DNA of 64,000 bases. Source: a virus. Made by a program: the position numbers and the translations under genes. Below the pieces are notes generated by a model. That model did not search any database. It had not been told where the DNA came from and was given only the letters and a program-made list of their open reading frames with translations. Location of the stretch: positions 126,001 through 190,000 of IMG/VR virus record IMGVR_UViG_3300020469_003050. One strand, written 5' to 3'. How positions within the stretch are numbered: the first letter of the stretch is position 1; the number at the start of each line of letters is the position of its first letter. Positions 1 through 7,921 of the stretch are shown piece after piece.

Positions 1-1
1 A

Positions 2-103
2 GATAAAGAATTTACGATTACTGCTAAAGTAAAAGGTCATGGTAATGTTTGGAATCAAGAACACATAGCAGAGACAAGGTTGAATTACGTAAAGGCTTTA
101 TGA
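2..103 (+). CDS. C-terminal fragment of an unidentified phage protein
   Basis: An open frame enters from the left edge and ends at TGA 101-103, giving 33 residues (DKEFTITAKVKGHGNVW at the start). The beta-strand-like, Lys-rich tail could be the end of a small nucleic-acid-binding fold, but too little is visible to name it. The stop overlaps the ATG of the next small ORF (ATGA-type junction), as in a translationally coupled phage operon. Confidence 0.55.
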   Translation, partial: DKEFTITAKVKGHGNVWNQEHIAETRLNYVKAL

Positions 104-195
104 TTCCATTACTACTTACTCTTTGTTACTTAGGAGCAATATACGGTTTCGTATGTTTACTATTGTTACTTTGGAACAACGAAAACGTTAAATGA
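100..195 (+). CDS. 31-residue single-span membrane peptide
   Basis: A short ORF starts at ATG 100, overlapping the previous stop, and ends at TGA 193-195, overlapping the next start. Residues 2-26 are almost entirely hydrophobic (MIPLLLTLCYLGAIYGFVCL...), so it would be one membrane helix with a short charged tail (NNENVK). The function is unknown. Support comes from the perfect head-to-tail overlaps on both sides rather than from homology. Confidence 0.45.
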   Translation: MIPLLLTLCYLGAIYGFVCLLLLLWNNENVK

Positions 196-317
196 GAATA
201 ATCTGTTATAAGTCACCAACTGATTACGTCACACACGATTTTCCAAAAGAAGAACTCAATGAAATATTAGACATATGTAAAGAACTTGATATCAAGTGGT
301 ATGTCCTAGTATATTAA
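192..317 (+). CDS. 41-residue hypothetical protein
   Basis: The ORF begins at ATG 192 inside the ATGA overlap with the previous peptide and ends at TAA 315-317. It starts MRIICYKSPTDYV and has a central acidic helix (PKEELNEILDICKELD). I do not recognise the family. It is retained because of the coupled start and because it fills the space up to speD without a gap. Confidence 0.4.
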   Translation: MRIICYKSPTDYVTHDFPKEELNEILDICKELDIKWYVLVY

Positions 318-339
318 TAACGAAAGAATAAATACGACT

Positions 340-723
340 ATGAACAAGTTACTAGTACACAAGCACCTGTTAATTCGTGCCGAGGTTAATGAGCCTCTAC
401 AAAACAAAAACAAAGCAATTAAGTATTTGCGAAAGATGATTAAAGCCATTGGTATGAAACCAATGTATGGACCTACTGCATCTTATTGTAAGATGGAAGG
501 CAATAGAGGTCTAACTGCTTTTGCAATTATAGAAACATCACATATTGCTATGCACATATGGGACGAAGTAAGTCCTGCACTATGTCAGTTAGATGTATAC
601 ACTTGTTCAGAAATGGATCCTAATCAGGTTCTACCTTTCTTAGAAGTTATGGAACCTGCTAAAGTAGAATATAAATTCCTAGACAGAGAAAGTAAGTTTG
701 AAGAAATATACTCAAGTAAATAA
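340..723 (+). CDS. speD: S-adenosylmethionine decarboxylase-like protein (SpeD)
   Basis: 127 residues, the size of the short prokaryotic AdoMet decarboxylase proenzyme. That enzyme cleaves itself to make a pyruvoyl cofactor and supplies decarboxylated AdoMet for spermidine synthesis. Visible hallmarks are Ser67-His68 (the self-cleavage and pyruvoyl serine), His72 five residues later, and Cys89 in LDVYTC, with spacing close to the bacterial enzyme. The usual Glu before the serine is Thr (ETSH). Relatives are known in marine T4-like phages as auxiliary genes. An ATAAATAC string lies 5 nt before the ATG, too close to be an ordinary late promoter. Polyamines may help neutralise packaged DNA (inference). 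Confidence 0.75.
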   Translation: MNKLLVHKHLLIRAEVNEPLQNKNKAIKYLRKMIKAIGMKPMYGPTASYCKMEGNRGLTAFAIIETSHIAMHIWDEVSPALCQLDVYTCSEMDPNQVLPFLEVMEPAKVEYKFLDRESKFEEIYSSK

Positions 724-769
724 TTCAAACGTATACAGATTACTAAATCCCCAAAAGATAAGTATTAAT

Positions 770-1543
770 ATGAAAGAAGTAGTTTTAGTAACAGGTGGTT
801 TCGACCCATTACATTCTGGTCATATAGAATACTTCAAGTCTGCCAAAGCACTAGGCGATGAACTAGTTGTAGGCATAAACTCAGATGAATGGTTAACTCG
901 TAAGAAAGGCAGAGCATTTATGAACTTTGCTGAACGTAAAGCAATCATCGAGGCATTAGAAGTAGTTGACAAAGTTATAGACTTTGATGATAGTGATGAT
1001 ACTGCCAGTTACGCATTATATAAGATACAATCTATGTATCCAATCGGTACTAAGTTTACATTTGCAAATGGTGGAGATAGAGGTAATACTACAACACCTG
1101 AATACAAACAGTATGCAGAAATGCCATGGGTTAGATTTGAATTTGGTGTAGGTGGTACAAACAAAAGAAACTCTAGTAGTTGGATACTAAATGATTGGAA
1201 GACACAAAGAACTCATCGTACATGGGGATATTGGCGAGTACTTGATGATAAACAACCTAAGGTTGGGCAGAAGATAAAAGAACTAGTTATCAACCCACGC
1301 AAGAGTTTATCAAATCAAAAACATAGATATAGAAACGAATATTGGTATGTCCTAGAAGGAGATATCATGATTGAACTAGAATTTAACAAGAAAAAAGAAG
1401 CAATCTATCTGCGTCCACATGACACATTCTTAATACCTAAGGAATGTTGGCATAAAACAACGAATATTGGTGATGAACCAGCACATATTATTGAAGTACA
1501 ATATGGTGAAAGTTGTGAAGAATCAGACATTTTAAGAAAATAA
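770..1543 (+). CDS. Cytidylyltransferase-like / cupin fusion protein
   Basis: 257 residues from ATG 770; an upstream in-frame start at 698 would overlap speD and add an unlike N-terminus. Residues 1-130 form a nucleotidyltransferase of the glycerol-3-phosphate cytidylyltransferase/RfaE class. It has the HxGH-type motif in GGFDPLHSGHIEYF and an FANGGDRGN segment where the family's RTEG-like signature sits. Residues 170-250 form a cupin barrel (EYWYVLEGDIMIEL, PHDTFLIPKECWH) like those of ManC and sugar isomerases. It probably activates a sugar or polyol as a CDP derivative, or makes its precursor. It belongs with the nucleotide-sugar genes downstream. Substrate unknown. Confidence 0.72.
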   Translation: MKEVVLVTGGFDPLHSGHIEYFKSAKALGDELVVGINSDEWLTRKKGRAFMNFAERKAIIEALEVVDKVIDFDDSDDTASYALYKIQSMYPIGTKFTFANGGDRGNTTTPEYKQYAEMPWVRFEFGVGGTNKRNSSSWILNDWKTQRTHRTWGYWRVLDDKQPKVGQKIKELVINPRKSLSNQKHRYRNEYWYVLEGDIMIELEFNKKKEAIYLRPHDTFLIPKECWHKTTNIGDEPAHIIEVQYGESCEESDILRK

Positions 1544-1557
1544 ATCACTCCAAAAAC

Positions 1558-1585
1558 TTGACAATATAACGATTCGTGTTATATT
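1558..1585 (+). promoter_or_regulatory. sigma70 promoter with GANTC in the spacer (P1)
   Basis: TTGACA (1558-1563), a 16-bp spacer and TATATT (1580-1585). The spacer holds CGATTCGT at 1570-1577, the same element at the same position as in promoters at 41640, 42652 and 43063. It lies directly upstream of the FG-GAP gene, whose RBS is GAGAGG. Confidence 0.8.
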
Positions 1586-1617
1586 ATATACATAATAAAC
1601 AAATAGAGAGGTTAATT

Positions 1618-3204
1618 ATGAATATGAAAACACTAATTGCTACAGTATCAATGATTGTAGCATTGACTACTTCATCGAATGCGATGGATGAAAGTCAATT
1701 TAATCAAATGAAAAAGGAAGGTATGATTACCACGTTTGGTAATTACGTTTCTACTAATAATAAAATAGATACTCCTTGGGGTTCTCATTATTATTTACCT
1801 AGTGATACATTCATGAAGAAAACACAAAGCGAATATAGTGAAGTGTTTTGGACTAATGGATTTGCTTGGGGTAACTTTAATGGTGATAATACTCCAGACT
1901 TGTTAATGGCATGGGAATTGCATACACAATGTCAAGGACAGATGTATGAAGATAAACATACTGGTACTTACTTTTGTCTTGCTGAATCATTAGACGACAA
2001 GAGAGGTATGTTACCATTCTCTATCTTTGAAGTTGATGCTAATGGTAGAGAAAGTTTAGACCATTTACTTATTAACGATGTTAGCATAGGTGCTAGAAAT
2101 TGTATGAGACCTATCGTAGCTGATTTCAATAGTGACGGTATAGATGATATCTATTGTGGAAGTGCATTCGGTGTTAAACATAATGGTAAGAGAACACATG
2201 GTGGTGCAGACTTTGTTTTCATTTCTAATGGAAAAGGTCAATGGATTAGAACTAAAGAAAAAGGTGATAACGTAAATAAAGAGCATGGCATTTACATGGG
2301 CTTCTCTCATGGTATTACAGCCGCTGATATTGATAACGATGGTGACATCGATGTTATTACTCCTCATATTAAATGGGAAAGTGTAAGAGGTGGAGGTAAA
2401 ATTTATTGTCATATAAATGATGGTAAAGGTAACTTCACTGTTAAGTGGTGTGCTGACCAGTTTGCTCATGCAGTTACAACAGGTGACTATAACGGTGACG
2501 GTCATGTAGACTTGATGGCTTCACATGGGTGGCATCAAAGTCCTGCTTACAAGCATAACAATTCTAAAAAGCATAACCAAACTGTAATCTTGTTTGGTGA
2601 TAGTTCAGGTAAGTTTGGTAAATCTAAATCAACTAAGAAGTGGTTATACCCAGAACCAGCATATGACATCTACGGTTCAGGTTACATGTTAACTGATGTT
2701 ATCGGTCCAGTATCATGGGACTTTGATAACGATGGTGATGTAGATATCGCAGGTTCATCAATTGGTCCTCTTTATGTCGGTGGTACTCATACAGTATGGG
2801 CTAACGATGGTAAAGGTAACTTCACTGTTGCAGACCAAGTTCCAATGATCCCTTCTCCTGACTTTGTTAAAACAAGAAAAGGATTTAAGAAGAACATCAA
2901 AATGGAAAGCAATCAATGGAATTCATTTTGTACTAGAAGTACGTTGATTGATGTTAATGAAGATGGTCTAATGGATATCTTATGTGATGCTTCTCCTCAA
3001 GACAAGCATGGTGGTTGGTTCTTTGTTAACAAAGGCGAACTTAAGTTTGAAAAAGTTTCTCCATACAAAGCATGGGAAAACGGTTGGGTTGACTACTACA
3101 CAAGTATATATGGTGGTCAAAACAAAAAGTTTGAAGGCTTCTCTGACCCTGATATGATGGCTCCTGGAGCAGGTTGGTACGTATATAAGTCAGACTTCAA
3201 ATAA
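1618..3204 (+). CDS. Secreted FG-GAP/VCBS beta-propeller protein
   Basis: 528 residues from ATG 1618, chosen because GAGAGG lies just upstream and the product then begins with a clean Sec signal (MNMKTLIATVSMIVALTTSSNA, cleaved after about residue 21). At least six calcium-binding FG-GAP-type loops are visible: NFNGDNTPD, DFNSDGIDD, DIDNDGDID, DYNGDGHVD, DFDNDGDVD and DVNEDGLMD. This is enough for a six- or seven-bladed integrin-like propeller. Such folds bind proteins or glycans at cell surfaces. A monocistronic unit with its own promoter and terminator, encoding a protein exported from the infected cell, is unusual for a phage. It has no obvious catalytic domain. Confidence 0.82.
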   Translation: MNMKTLIATVSMIVALTTSSNAMDESQFNQMKKEGMITTFGNYVSTNNKIDTPWGSHYYLPSDTFMKKTQSEYSEVFWTNGFAWGNFNGDNTPDLLMAWELHTQCQGQMYEDKHTGTYFCLAESLDDKRGMLPFSIFEVDANGRESLDHLLINDVSIGARNCMRPIVADFNSDGIDDIYCGSAFGVKHNGKRTHGGADFVFISNGKGQWIRTKEKGDNVNKEHGIYMGFSHGITAADIDNDGDIDVITPHIKWESVRGGGKIYCHINDGKGNFTVKWCADQFAHAVTTGDYNGDGHVDLMASHGWHQSPAYKHNNSKKHNQTVILFGDSSGKFGKSKSTKKWLYPEPAYDIYGSGYMLTDVIGPVSWDFDNDGDVDIAGSSIGPLYVGGTHTVWANDGKGNFTVADQVPMIPSPDFVKTRKGFKKNIKMESNQWNSFCTRSTLIDVNEDGLMDILCDASPQDKHGGWFFVNKGELKFEKVSPYKAWENGWVDYYTSIYGGQNKKFEGFSDPDMMAPGAGWYVYKSDFK

Positions 3205-3230
3205 GAATTAACTCTCTATTAAACTAAATT

Positions 3231-3257
3231 AGCCCGGCTTTATGTCGGGCTTTTTTA
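3231..3257 (+). terminator. Rho-independent terminator after the FG-GAP gene
   Basis: AGCCCG and CGGGCT form a GC-rich stem around a short loop, followed by TTTTTT. It ends the FG-GAP transcript 27 nt after its stop codon. Confidence 0.9.
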
Positions 3258-3259
3258 TT

Positions 3260-3268
3260 GATAAATAA
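3260..3268 (+). promoter_or_regulatory. Candidate T4-like late promoter
   Basis: GATAAATAA immediately after the terminator and 25 nt before the cupin ATG. It matches the T4 late -10 element (TATAAATA) and the GATAAATAC strings before other late genes here. Confidence 0.5.
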
Positions 3269-3293
3269 AGTATGTAGTTAATAGAGAATTAAA

Positions 3294-3680
3294 ATGAAAA
3301 GAATTATTAAACTAGACCCAGATATAAATCCAATAACAGTTAAAGACGGTAGAGGTATAATAAGTACATTCTATCCACAAACAACTGATATCAAAGAGTG
3401 GAGTTATATAGTAACTCTCAAAGGGTCTGTAAGAGGACATCATCTACACAAAGAGTTTGACGAATATATTATGTTTGTAGAAGGCAGTGGCGTATATACT
3501 GAATTAACAGACGGAGAAGAACTCGTTACTCCTGTAGCAACTGGTGATTGTATCTTTATTCCTAGACTAACACCTCATACGTTTTACCCAACTTCTGATT
3601 CAAAAGCAATCGCTCTTATAACAAAGAAATGGAATGATTGTGATGAACCTTTGACAAGAGTAAACAATGAAGAAACGTAA
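3294..3680 (+). CDS. Cupin protein, sugar epimerase/isomerase-like
   Basis: 128 residues forming one cupin barrel. The metal- or substrate-site motif HHLHKEFDEYIMFVEGSG (residues about 58-75) and the second cupin motif with PHTFYP are clear. Small cupins of this sort include dTDP-sugar 3,5-epimerases, 3,4-ketoisomerases and WxcM-like proteins, and the flanking C-methyltransferase and epimerase favour a deoxysugar role. RBS AGAGAA lies upstream of ATG 3294. Its 3' end overlaps the next gene by 14 nt. The exact reaction cannot be read from the sequence. Confidence 0.65.
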   Translation: MKRIIKLDPDINPITVKDGRGIISTFYPQTTDIKEWSYIVTLKGSVRGHHLHKEFDEYIMFVEGSGVYTELTDGEELVTPVATGDCIFIPRLTPHTFYPTSDSKAIALITKKWNDCDEPLTRVNNEET

Positions 3681-4893
3681 AAAGAATATCAGAATGATTT
3701 TAAATGAACGTACTACTTGTAGAGTATGTGGAAGTCCTGTAAAAGAATTACATGACTTTGGTAGAATACATATCAATGATTTCCCTACAACACCCGATGA
3801 TACTCCTGGCGAGGCACCAATGGTATTAGACCAATGTGAGGAATGTGAGTTAGTTCAACTTAGACATACAGTTAATCCAAAGATATTATATGGTGAACAC
3901 TATTGGTATGAGAGTGGATTGAATTCTAAACTAATGAATAACTTATTTGATATTGCAGGATACGTAAATGAGTATACTGATAAAGGCGATGTAGTATTAG
4001 ATATCGGTGCGAATGATGGTACGTTGTTAAGTGCGGTTAAGTCAGACAGATATAGAATAGGTTGCGAACCAGCACCTAATCTAATTAAGAAGTTAATGAA
4101 AAACTGTGAAGCAACTATAAACGATATGTGGCATTATAAACTAATGCAAGGAAAGAAAGCAAAAGTTATTACTGCTATTGGTATGTTCTATGATATGGAT
4201 AACCCAAATGATTTTATCTATAGTGTGAATGAAGCATTAACAGATGATGGCATATTCATTGCACAGTTAATGACACTTGCTCCTATGCTTAAAATGAAAG
4301 ACTTAGGCAATGTATGTCATGAGCATTTAGAATACTATAGTTATAAAAGTCTTGTAGAACTATATGAAACTAACGGTCTTGAAATCTATAAAGTAGTAGA
4401 GAACGATATACAAGGTGGAAGTTATCAACTATGGGCTAGAAAAAAGAACGAAGGCAGTATAGAATATTTTGAAGACTTATCTTCTTTAGAAACATTCTTT
4501 AAAGATGTAGAACGTAATGGTATGTTGTTAAGAACTGTATTACAAGATTCAAAATCAAATGGTAAAAAGAATTATGTATATGGTGCTAGTACAAAAGGAA
4601 ATACAATGTTACAGTTTTGGAAACTACATGATTTATTCGAAGGTGCCGCAGAAATACATCCAGATAAAGTAGGAAGATATACAGTTGGAACAGGCATACC
4701 TATTGTACATGAAGATGATGCAAAGAAAGATGCAGACTTATTCTTTGTCCCTAATTTTGGTTTCAAAGATATGTTTGTTGAAAAAGAAAGTGAATGGCTT
4801 GAACAAGGAGGAAGAATGCTCTTTGCAATGCCAGATGTTAATGTAGTAGAACACAAAGGAAAAAATGGAACAAAAGATAGTATACGTGACTAA
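3667..4893 (+). CDS. NDP-sugar C-methyltransferase-like enzyme
   Basis: 408 residues with the three-part layout of sugar C-methyltransferases (NovU/TylC3 class). An N-terminal zinc site (CRVCG at 19-23 and a second CEECEL pair) is followed by a central Rossmann SAM domain with VLDIGANDGTLL (glycine-rich motif I) and a C-terminal domain carrying YGASTKGNT and a Gly/Phe-rich end. They transfer methyl from AdoMet to the carbon of a keto-sugar nucleotide. The start at 3667 has AAGAG upstream; an alternative start is 3697. Probably translationally coupled to the cupin before it. Confidence 0.78.
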   Translation: MKKRKKNIRMILNERTTCRVCGSPVKELHDFGRIHINDFPTTPDDTPGEAPMVLDQCEECELVQLRHTVNPKILYGEHYWYESGLNSKLMNNLFDIAGYVNEYTDKGDVVLDIGANDGTLLSAVKSDRYRIGCEPAPNLIKKLMKNCEATINDMWHYKLMQGKKAKVITAIGMFYDMDNPNDFIYSVNEALTDDGIFIAQLMTLAPMLKMKDLGNVCHEHLEYYSYKSLVELYETNGLEIYKVVENDIQGGSYQLWARKKNEGSIEYFEDLSSLETFFKDVERNGMLLRTVLQDSKSNGKKNYVYGASTKGNTMLQFWKLHDLFEGAAEIHPDKVGRYTVGTGIPIVHEDDAKKDADLFFVPNFGFKDMFVEKESEWLEQGGRMLFAMPDVNVVEHKGKNGTKDSIRD

Positions 4894-5020
4894 AGAACAG
4901 ATAACTTGTATGGGAGAAGATGGAGACCACCCTAAAGTTTATTATACTCTTAAAAAAGGTGAAGCAGTTTGCGGATATTGTAATATCAAATACGTACTAG
5001 TTAAGGAGAAAGAAAAATGA
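4865..5020 (+). CDS. 51-residue CHCC-type zinc-finger protein
   Basis: A small ORF from ATG 4865 to TGA 5018-5020, overlapping both neighbours (ATGA at 5017). Cys15, His22, Cys36 and Cys39, in the context CMGEDGDHPKVYYTL and CGYCNIKYVL, match the zf-CHCC family found in a mitochondrial complex I accessory subunit and in small bacterial proteins. The family binds one zinc ion. Its job in a phage is unknown. Its position between two sugar-nucleotide enzymes suggests it belongs to that operon. Confidence 0.7.
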   Translation: MEQKIVYVTKEQITCMGEDGDHPKVYYTLKKGEAVCGYCNIKYVLVKEKEK

Positions 5021-5910
5021 AAATCGCAATAACAGGTGGGGCAGGATATGTTGGTTGTAGATTAAGTGAACAACTATTAAACAACGGACATGAAGTTATT
5101 TGTATAGATTGGTTAAAGTATGGAGTACAACCCATATTAAACATATTAGATAGAAAAGGATTTCATTTACACAAGATAGATATTTGTAGTCCAGAAGTAG
5201 AACCTATTCTAAAAAGTGCAGATGCAGTAATTCATCTAGCAGGTATTGTAGGCTATCCGTCATGTGAACGTGAGCCTGACTTAGCATATAGAGTTAACGT
5301 AGAAGGAACTAATAGAGTTATAGATGCTTCTGTAGGTAAACCTTTTGTATATGCAAGTACAGGAAGTGTATACGGTGAACTTGGTAAGACATGTGATGAA
5401 ACATGTGAGACTAATCCAATTAGTACATACAGTGTTTATAAACTTGATGGTGAAAAGAAATTAAAAGGAACTGATGCAGTTATACTAAGACCAGCAACTG
5501 CATTTGGTGTGAGTAATAGATTAAGACAAGACTTACTTGTTAATGACTTTACTTACAAAGCAATAGCTGAAAAGAAATTGGTCTTATTTGAAAAGCACTT
5601 CAAACGTACTTTCTTAAGCATTAACGACTTGGCACGTTCATTCAGATGGGCGTTAGAGAAATACGATATTATGAAAGGCGAGATATGGAATGTCGGTGAT
5701 GAAACTTTAAATCATACTAAGTTAGACATTGCACAGATTATTAAAAGCAAAGTCGATTATGAATTAATTATTAACGATGAATTATCTCACGATAAAGATG
5801 GCAGAGACTATTTTGTTGACTATACAAAAATTAGAAACATCGGGTTCACTGCTACCGAAACTCTTGAAGATGGTATTGATAGTTTAGTTAAGTTGTATCA
5901 CGCCGCGTGA
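5017..5910 (+). CDS. NAD-dependent sugar-nucleotide epimerase/dehydratase (extended SDR)
   Basis: 297 residues. GGAGYVG (7-13) is the Rossmann nucleotide-binding motif, with Asp31 after strand 2 favouring NAD. AGIVG follows, then Ser/Thr in ASTGSVYG (113-120) and the catalytic pair Tyr138 and Lys142 (YSVYK). These are hallmarks of GalE/RmlB-type enzymes acting on NDP-sugars. The RBS AAGGAGA is strong. The last codons fold into a terminator hairpin, and the gene runs tail to tail into the DegT aminotransferase on the other strand with a 13-nt overlap. Confidence 0.85.
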   Translation: MKIAITGGAGYVGCRLSEQLLNNGHEVICIDWLKYGVQPILNILDRKGFHLHKIDICSPEVEPILKSADAVIHLAGIVGYPSCEREPDLAYRVNVEGTNRVIDASVGKPFVYASTGSVYGELGKTCDETCETNPISTYSVYKLDGEKKLKGTDAVILRPATAFGVSNRLRQDLLVNDFTYKAIAEKKLVLFEKHFKRTFLSINDLARSFRWALEKYDIMKGEIWNVGDETLNHTKLDIAQIIKSKVDYELIINDELSHDKDGRDYFVDYTKIRNIGFTATETLEDGIDSLVKLYHAA

Positions 5911-5915
5911 TTTTT
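5897..5915 (+). terminator. Hairpin terminator embedded in the stop codon region
   Basis: ATCACG-CCG-CGTGAT followed by TTTTT; the stem contains the TGA stop of the epimerase gene. On the opposite strand the same hairpin has no T-run, so it should end only the plus-strand transcript. Confidence 0.65.
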
Positions 5916-6971
5916 AACAACACTTGCAATCTTTTTTACGTCTTCTTCACGTAAATTAAACTGACCAGGTAAATGCAAACCTCTACTTGCTAGTTCGTCT
6001 GCTATTGGTGTAGGCGTTCTGTACTTTCTATGAAAAGGTTGATTACAAAGACTATCGTATACTGCACGACAACCTATACCTTCTGCACGTAGTTCTTCTA
6101 CGAGATTATCTCTTTTGCTTACTAGTATCTCTGGATACGTAGGTGTCTGATGTTCTAAATCTGTAGGGATAAAGTCTACTACTTTCTTTAAATGTTTACG
6201 ATACCATTTGAATAATTGTTTCTTGTGTTGTACGATGAATGGTAACTTCTTCATTTGTGGCACACCGAATGATGCTTGTAAGTCTGTGAATTTAAAATTC
6301 AATCCCATTACGTTATATACTTCTCCGACTTTAACTGTTCTGCCAAAGTTTTTTATAGCATGAATTTGTTTACTAATATTCTCATCATTAGTAACTATGC
6401 AACCACCTTGTCCTGTAGTAATAATCTTTGGTGCACCGAAACTAAATATTCCCATGTCACCCATAGTACCACAGTGTACATCATTGACTGTTTTACTTCC
6501 TAATGCTTGTGCAGAGTCTTCGATTACAATCTTACCACTCTCTCTTAGAGATTTAATTTTTTCTTCAACGTCTTTAGGATATCTACCATTGATTGCTGAT
6601 ACAAATATAACTCTACAATCTGTTGGTATCTTATCAAAGTTTATACAGTAATTGAATGGGTCAACATCTACTATTACAGGAACACCGCCCATTAATATTG
6701 CACCATTACATGTAGCCGCTTGAGTATATGCACTTACGGCAAACTTCTCTCCTGGCTTGATATTAGCTATCATAGAAGCACACAGGAGACCCGTAGTAGC
6801 ACTTGTTACCATGTGTGCATACTTGGCACCTGTATAGTCACATATAAGAGATTCTAATTCTCTGGTTTTATCGTGTTCCATAATCCACCCACCAGAGTTG
6901 ACGTAGTTATAAACACTCTCAATTTCTTCTTTCCCGTATACGGGATTCATGTGACTATTCTTTGTGAGCAT
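5898..6971 (-). CDS. DegT/DnrJ/EryC1 PLP-dependent sugar aminotransferase
   Basis: 357 residues, normal length for the family, which aminates keto-sugar nucleotides. Visible features are TSATTGL (phosphate-binding region), EDSAQA with Asp152 (pyridine nitrogen partner) and SFGAPKIITTGQGG with Lys182 as the PLP Schiff-base lysine. The start at 6971 overlaps the upstream gene by 17 nt; ATG 6950 (MNPVYGKEE) is an equally plausible start. It is the last gene of the minus-strand glycan operon. The product is probably an amino-deoxysugar nucleotide (inference). Confidence 0.85.
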   Translation of the reverse strand: MLTKNSHMNPVYGKEEIESVYNYVNSGGWIMEHDKTRELESLICDYTGAKYAHMVTSATTGLLCASMIANIKPGEKFAVSAYTQAATCNGAILMGGVPVIVDVDPFNYCINFDKIPTDCRVIFVSAINGRYPKDVEEKIKSLRESGKIVIEDSAQALGSKTVNDVHCGTMGDMGIFSFGAPKIITTGQGGCIVTNDENISKQIHAIKNFGRTVKVGEVYNVMGLNFKFTDLQASFGVPQMKKLPFIVQHKKQLFKWYRKHLKKVVDFIPTDLEHQTPTYPEILVSKRDNLVEELRAEGIGCRAVYDSLCNQPFHRKYRTPTPIADELASRGLHLPGQFNLREEDVKKIASVVKNHAA

Positions 6972-7920
6972 TTACAAAATTCTCCATCTTATGTTTTACG
7001 TGTTCGTAGAAAATCATATTTCCTTCGATACTTGGATGAACCCAATTAAATAAGCCTTTATCTTCTAATTGCTTCCAGACATCATATTGCTCATGTATGT
7101 AATCAATAATGCTTGGCTCAATGTTATTTTTCTTTATCGTTGAACCTTTCCACGACATTATTGGATTCATAATCAAAGACATAAGTTGTCTAGTACTTTC
7201 ACCAGGTCTCCAAGTGTATTTATCTAAATTGTGAGCCTGCATATGTTTTTCTATGTCTGCTTGTTTGATATAAATCTTCAATGTTTGATGTAAGAAGTCT
7301 GCACCTAAATTTGGATTCATACCTTTGATGCCTGCATGTTCACATAGTATATTCTGCCAACTAGGTTCTAATACTGTAAGATTTTCATATGGTTTAACAT
7401 CTTCATATGTTATATCTGTATGAGCGCCTAATATTCCAATCGGTACTTCTAAACTATTCATTGCCTCTAAATCTAAATGTAAAAGTTCGTTTCGTTGTTC
7501 TAACCAATCTGGGTTCTTAAAAAATCTATCAACCCATGATCCTACATTGATGCCCTTAGTTATTATTTCTGATTCTTGATAAGAGGGCCAACACATCTTT
7601 CTTGTTTCTTTTTCGTAATACAATCTTGCTATCGGGTCACACATAACCCAAATCACAGGTTTCTTCTTTACTTGATTAGAAATGTTTCCAGATGATAAAC
7701 ATCGTTGTACACAAGTTAAATTACCTATACCGTGAGTAGGTAACCATGCATGTCTCTTTTTGCCAAACGTATGATTAAATTCTTCTGCAAACATATCTCC
7801 TATGTTTATATCTTTTCCTTCACCGTCATTTCCTAAAGGTGTAGAATAACTTTGTACAGCCCAACTAGGACCTATGTAAATAATGTCGTTGTCGTATAGG
7901 ACATTATCTGATACAAACAT
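6955..7920 (-). CDS. SGNH-hydrolase-like protein of the glycan operon
   Basis: About 321 residues from ATG 7920, which sits just past the stop of the upstream gene; an in-frame start at 7977 would overlap it by 56 nt. The first strand IIYIGPSWAVQSY ends in a Ser where SGNH/GDSL hydrolases keep their nucleophile. Near the C-terminus WVHPSIEGNMIFYEHV resembles the final His block, although Asn replaces the usual Asp. SGNH enzymes remove or add O-acetyl groups on glycans. It is one of three SGNH-like genes in the window. Assignment is by motif only. Confidence 0.45.
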   Translation of the reverse strand: MFVSDNVLYDNDIIYIGPSWAVQSYSTPLGNDGEGKDINIGDMFAEEFNHTFGKKRHAWLPTHGIGNLTCVQRCLSSGNISNQVKKKPVIWVMCDPIARLYYEKETRKMCWPSYQESEIITKGINVGSWVDRFFKNPDWLEQRNELLHLDLEAMNSLEVPIGILGAHTDITYEDVKPYENLTVLEPSWQNILCEHAGIKGMNPNLGADFLHQTLKIYIKQADIEKHMQAHNLDKYTWRPGESTRQLMSLIMNPIMSWKGSTIKKNNIEPSIIDYIHEQYDVWKQLEDKGLFNWVHPSIEGNMIFYEHVKHKMENFVNAHKE

Positions 7921-7921
7921 G

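Noticed and set aside
328-335. Late promoter for speD
   Set aside because: ATAAATAC is only 5 nt from the ATG, which would make a leaderless transcript; more probably chance.
698-770. Earlier start for the cytidylyltransferase at 698
   Set aside because: It would overlap speD by 26 nt and add 24 residues before the fold's first strand, which begins right at the ATG at 770.
2065-2505. Long minus-strand ORF of 146 codons opposite the FG-GAP gene
   Set aside because: It is the shadow of the repetitive DxDxDG coding; low-complexity translation, no RBS, antisense to a clear gene.
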